Below are positions 62,932 through 64,000 of a DNA stretch of 64,000 nt, piece by piece. The notes under the pieces are model-generated. The model made no database searches, was not told the DNA's origin, and was given only the letters and a program-made list of their open reading frames with translations. The stretch spans positions 180,033 through 244,032 of the forward strand of contig NZ_FPAZ01000008.1 in NCBI RefSeq assembly GCF_900116435.1, in the 5' to 3' direction. Within the stretch, counting starts at the first letter, position 1. Each line of letters opens with the position of its first letter. Origin of the DNA: Pseudoalteromonas lipolytica (GTDB taxonomy: Bacteria; Pseudomonadota; Gammaproteobacteria; Enterobacterales; Alteromonadaceae). A program made the position numbers and the translations under genes.

Positions 62932-64000
62932 CTAAATAGTTGAAAAAGCTCTAAATGATTGTGATGTAATATTCAAAACAGAAACAAAAGTTAAAACATA
63001 TAAAAACCATTCAATGACAGGTTTAAAATATTCTTCGTAATAAGGGCAATGTTCACCAACACTGATAACCCTTTCTACATTTCGAATTGATACTTGAATA
63101 TCAAAGGGAACGCATTGGCCAGTGAAACCACTAAATGCAGAAGAGACATAAGAATCAAAACGATTGAAGTAGGATTCAAATTCACGAGGTGGTTTTTGGT
63201 CTTTTTCATCATTAACAAAATCTTGAAAAGACTTATCAAATTCATCAAGTTGTTCTGAAATATCTAAAGAGCATAAATCGCCAATGCACGTACCTTCTTC
63301 ATAAGTGGAATTTATTCCATCTGAGATTTCAGATAGCTTTTCATTTCCTTCACCGATTAAAGTGTTAGTTTTATCTACAGCAGTTCCAATTGAAGTAATG
63401 CCATTTTTCATATCGTTTAAAATGCCTAAGGTCTGCTCATTTGCACCAATAATCGCATCCTTTATAGCTTTAGATTCATAAACATGTTGATTAGCAAGTT
63501 CATTCGATATTTGAATTTCTTTTGCAACCCTGTCTAAACGTTCATGATTATTCTGAAAGCCAGAATTCATATTGTTATTGATTGCATGTAAATTATCGTT
63601 TATCTGATTAAGCGCTGGGAGAACGTCAGGCGCATCTGTGTTATCAGTTGGGTCTGGCTCTGGACTTGGGTCAGGGTCAGGTGTTTTGTCTGGGTCAGTC
63701 GGGTCTGGGTCAGTCGGGTCTGGGTCAGTTGGGTCTGGGTCAGTTGGGTCTGGGTCAGTTGGGTCTGGGTCAGTTGGGTCTGGGTCAGTTGGGTCTGGGT
63801 CAGTTGGGTCTGGGTCAGTCGGATTACAAGCAACAGGTTCTTGAGAGCCATAAGAAACTGGCATGTAATAACCACCATTTGAATCGGTTTGAATAGAGCA
63901 TTGAGAACCATCTGGGTTATTAAAACAGATAGTTTGTTGCTGGCCTGTACCAAACATAAAAGGGTCGTTATCTGTTGGTGCCGGACAATCAGGGTCTAAA
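62932..64000 (-). CDS. Phage adsorption protein, TspB/pIII-like (start outside window)
   Basis: The frame stays open to base 64000, so the N-terminus is missing. The visible 355 residues contain a cysteine-rich part, a PTDPD tandem repeat, a long helical region (about residues 120-240 of the visible chain) and a final membrane helix near FKPVIEWFLYVLTFVSVL. Order and features are those of TspB/pIII proteins that bind host pili. It precedes the pVI-like gene and zot. Confidence 0.82.
   Translation of the reverse strand, partial: LDPDCPAPTDNDPFMFGTGQQQTICFNNPDGSQCSIQTDSNGGYYMPVSYGSQEPVACNPTDPDPTDPDPTDPDPTDPDPTDPDPTDPDPTDPDPTDPDPTDPDKTPDPDPSPEPDPTDNTDAPDVLPALNQINDNLHAINNNMNSGFQNNHERLDRVAKEIQISNELANQHVYESKAIKDAIIGANEQTLGILNDMKNGITSIGTAVDKTNTLIGEGNEKLSEISDGINSTYEEGTCIGDLCSLDISEQLDEFDKSFQDFVNDEKDQKPPREFESYFNRFDSYVSSAFSGFTGQCVPFDIQVSIRNVERVISVGEHCPYYEEYFKPVIEWFLYVLTFVSVLNITSQSFRAFSTI
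63691..63825 (-). repeat. Nine tandem 15-bp units encoding PTDPD
   Basis: GGGTCAGT recurs every 15 bases from 63692, nine times; units differ almost only at one C/T. They encode the acidic proline-rich PTDPD linker of the phage adsorption protein. Confidence 0.95.

Noticed and set aside
63691..63825. Possible CRISPR-like array
   Set aside because: Units are contiguous 15-mers in frame with no spacers.
63638..63896. Plus-strand Gly/Ser and Gly/Leu repeat frames
   Set aside because: Shadows of the 15-bp repeat encoding PTDPD on the other strand.

Overview
The window looks like chromosome of a marine gammaproteobacterium, most like Pseudoalteromonas or a near relative. The grounds are protein-level: an Oar-type TonB receptor, GlyGly-CTERM sorting, PqiABC, YiaWV, VF530 and DUF3015 families, moderately AT-rich DNA, and intrinsic terminators between most convergent genes. 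The genus is an inference from recognition, not from a search. No rRNA, tRNA, CRISPR array or insertion sequence was seen.

Layout, left half. 1-1.7 kb: the end of an RND efflux outer-membrane factor and a TetR regulator. 1.7-7.3 kb: an ECF sigma/anti-sigma pair followed by a four-gene envelope operon (DUF4331 protein, small lipoprotein, TPR protein, HupE/UreJ-like membrane protein). Both units carry the same promoter-like motif, TGCATC-N16-CCGT. 7.6-13 kb: a phosphatase/diacylglycerol-kinase fusion, three small proteins and a large Ig/PKD-like lipoprotein. 13-15.6 kb: tyrosine degradation (hmgA-maiA) with a divergent MarR regulator. 15.7-20 kb: a ferric-iron ABC importer behind an unrecognised periplasmic helical protein and a Fur-like box. 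20.4-28.2 kb: an apparent nucleic-acid scavenging locus, with a TonB receptor and S1/P1 nuclease in one operon, a divergent two-gene membrane sensor, and a 5'-nucleotidase lipoprotein.

Layout, right half. 28.3-40.8 kb: a surface-sorted cyclophilin, MAPEG protein, M16 protease, NhaC antiporter, Nudix, GNAT, pqiABC, a solute-binding protein and a thioesterase. 41-44.3 kb: dnaK-dnaJ behind a sigma-32-like promoter. 44.4-50.9 kb: yiaWV, ybaK, DUF3015 and DUF4105 proteins, and umuDC under a LexA box. 51-58.6 kb: a MarR regulator with two matching operators facing a siderophore-interacting flavoprotein, then a luciferase-like oxidoreductase, two patatin-like proteins around an AGCS symporter, and an Aer-like chemoreceptor.

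From about 59.5 kb to the right edge lies part of a filamentous-phage (inovirus) prophage on the minus strand. It holds a TspB/pIII-like adsorption protein with nine PTDPD repeats (running off the edge), a pVI-like minor coat protein, Zot/pI, a hairpin-dense non-coding segment, a helix-turn-helix regulator and a DUF5677 cargo gene. Replication and major coat genes would lie beyond the window. The strongest candidates for something undescribed are the ECF-controlled DUF4331 operon and the nuclease/TonB/sensor locus.
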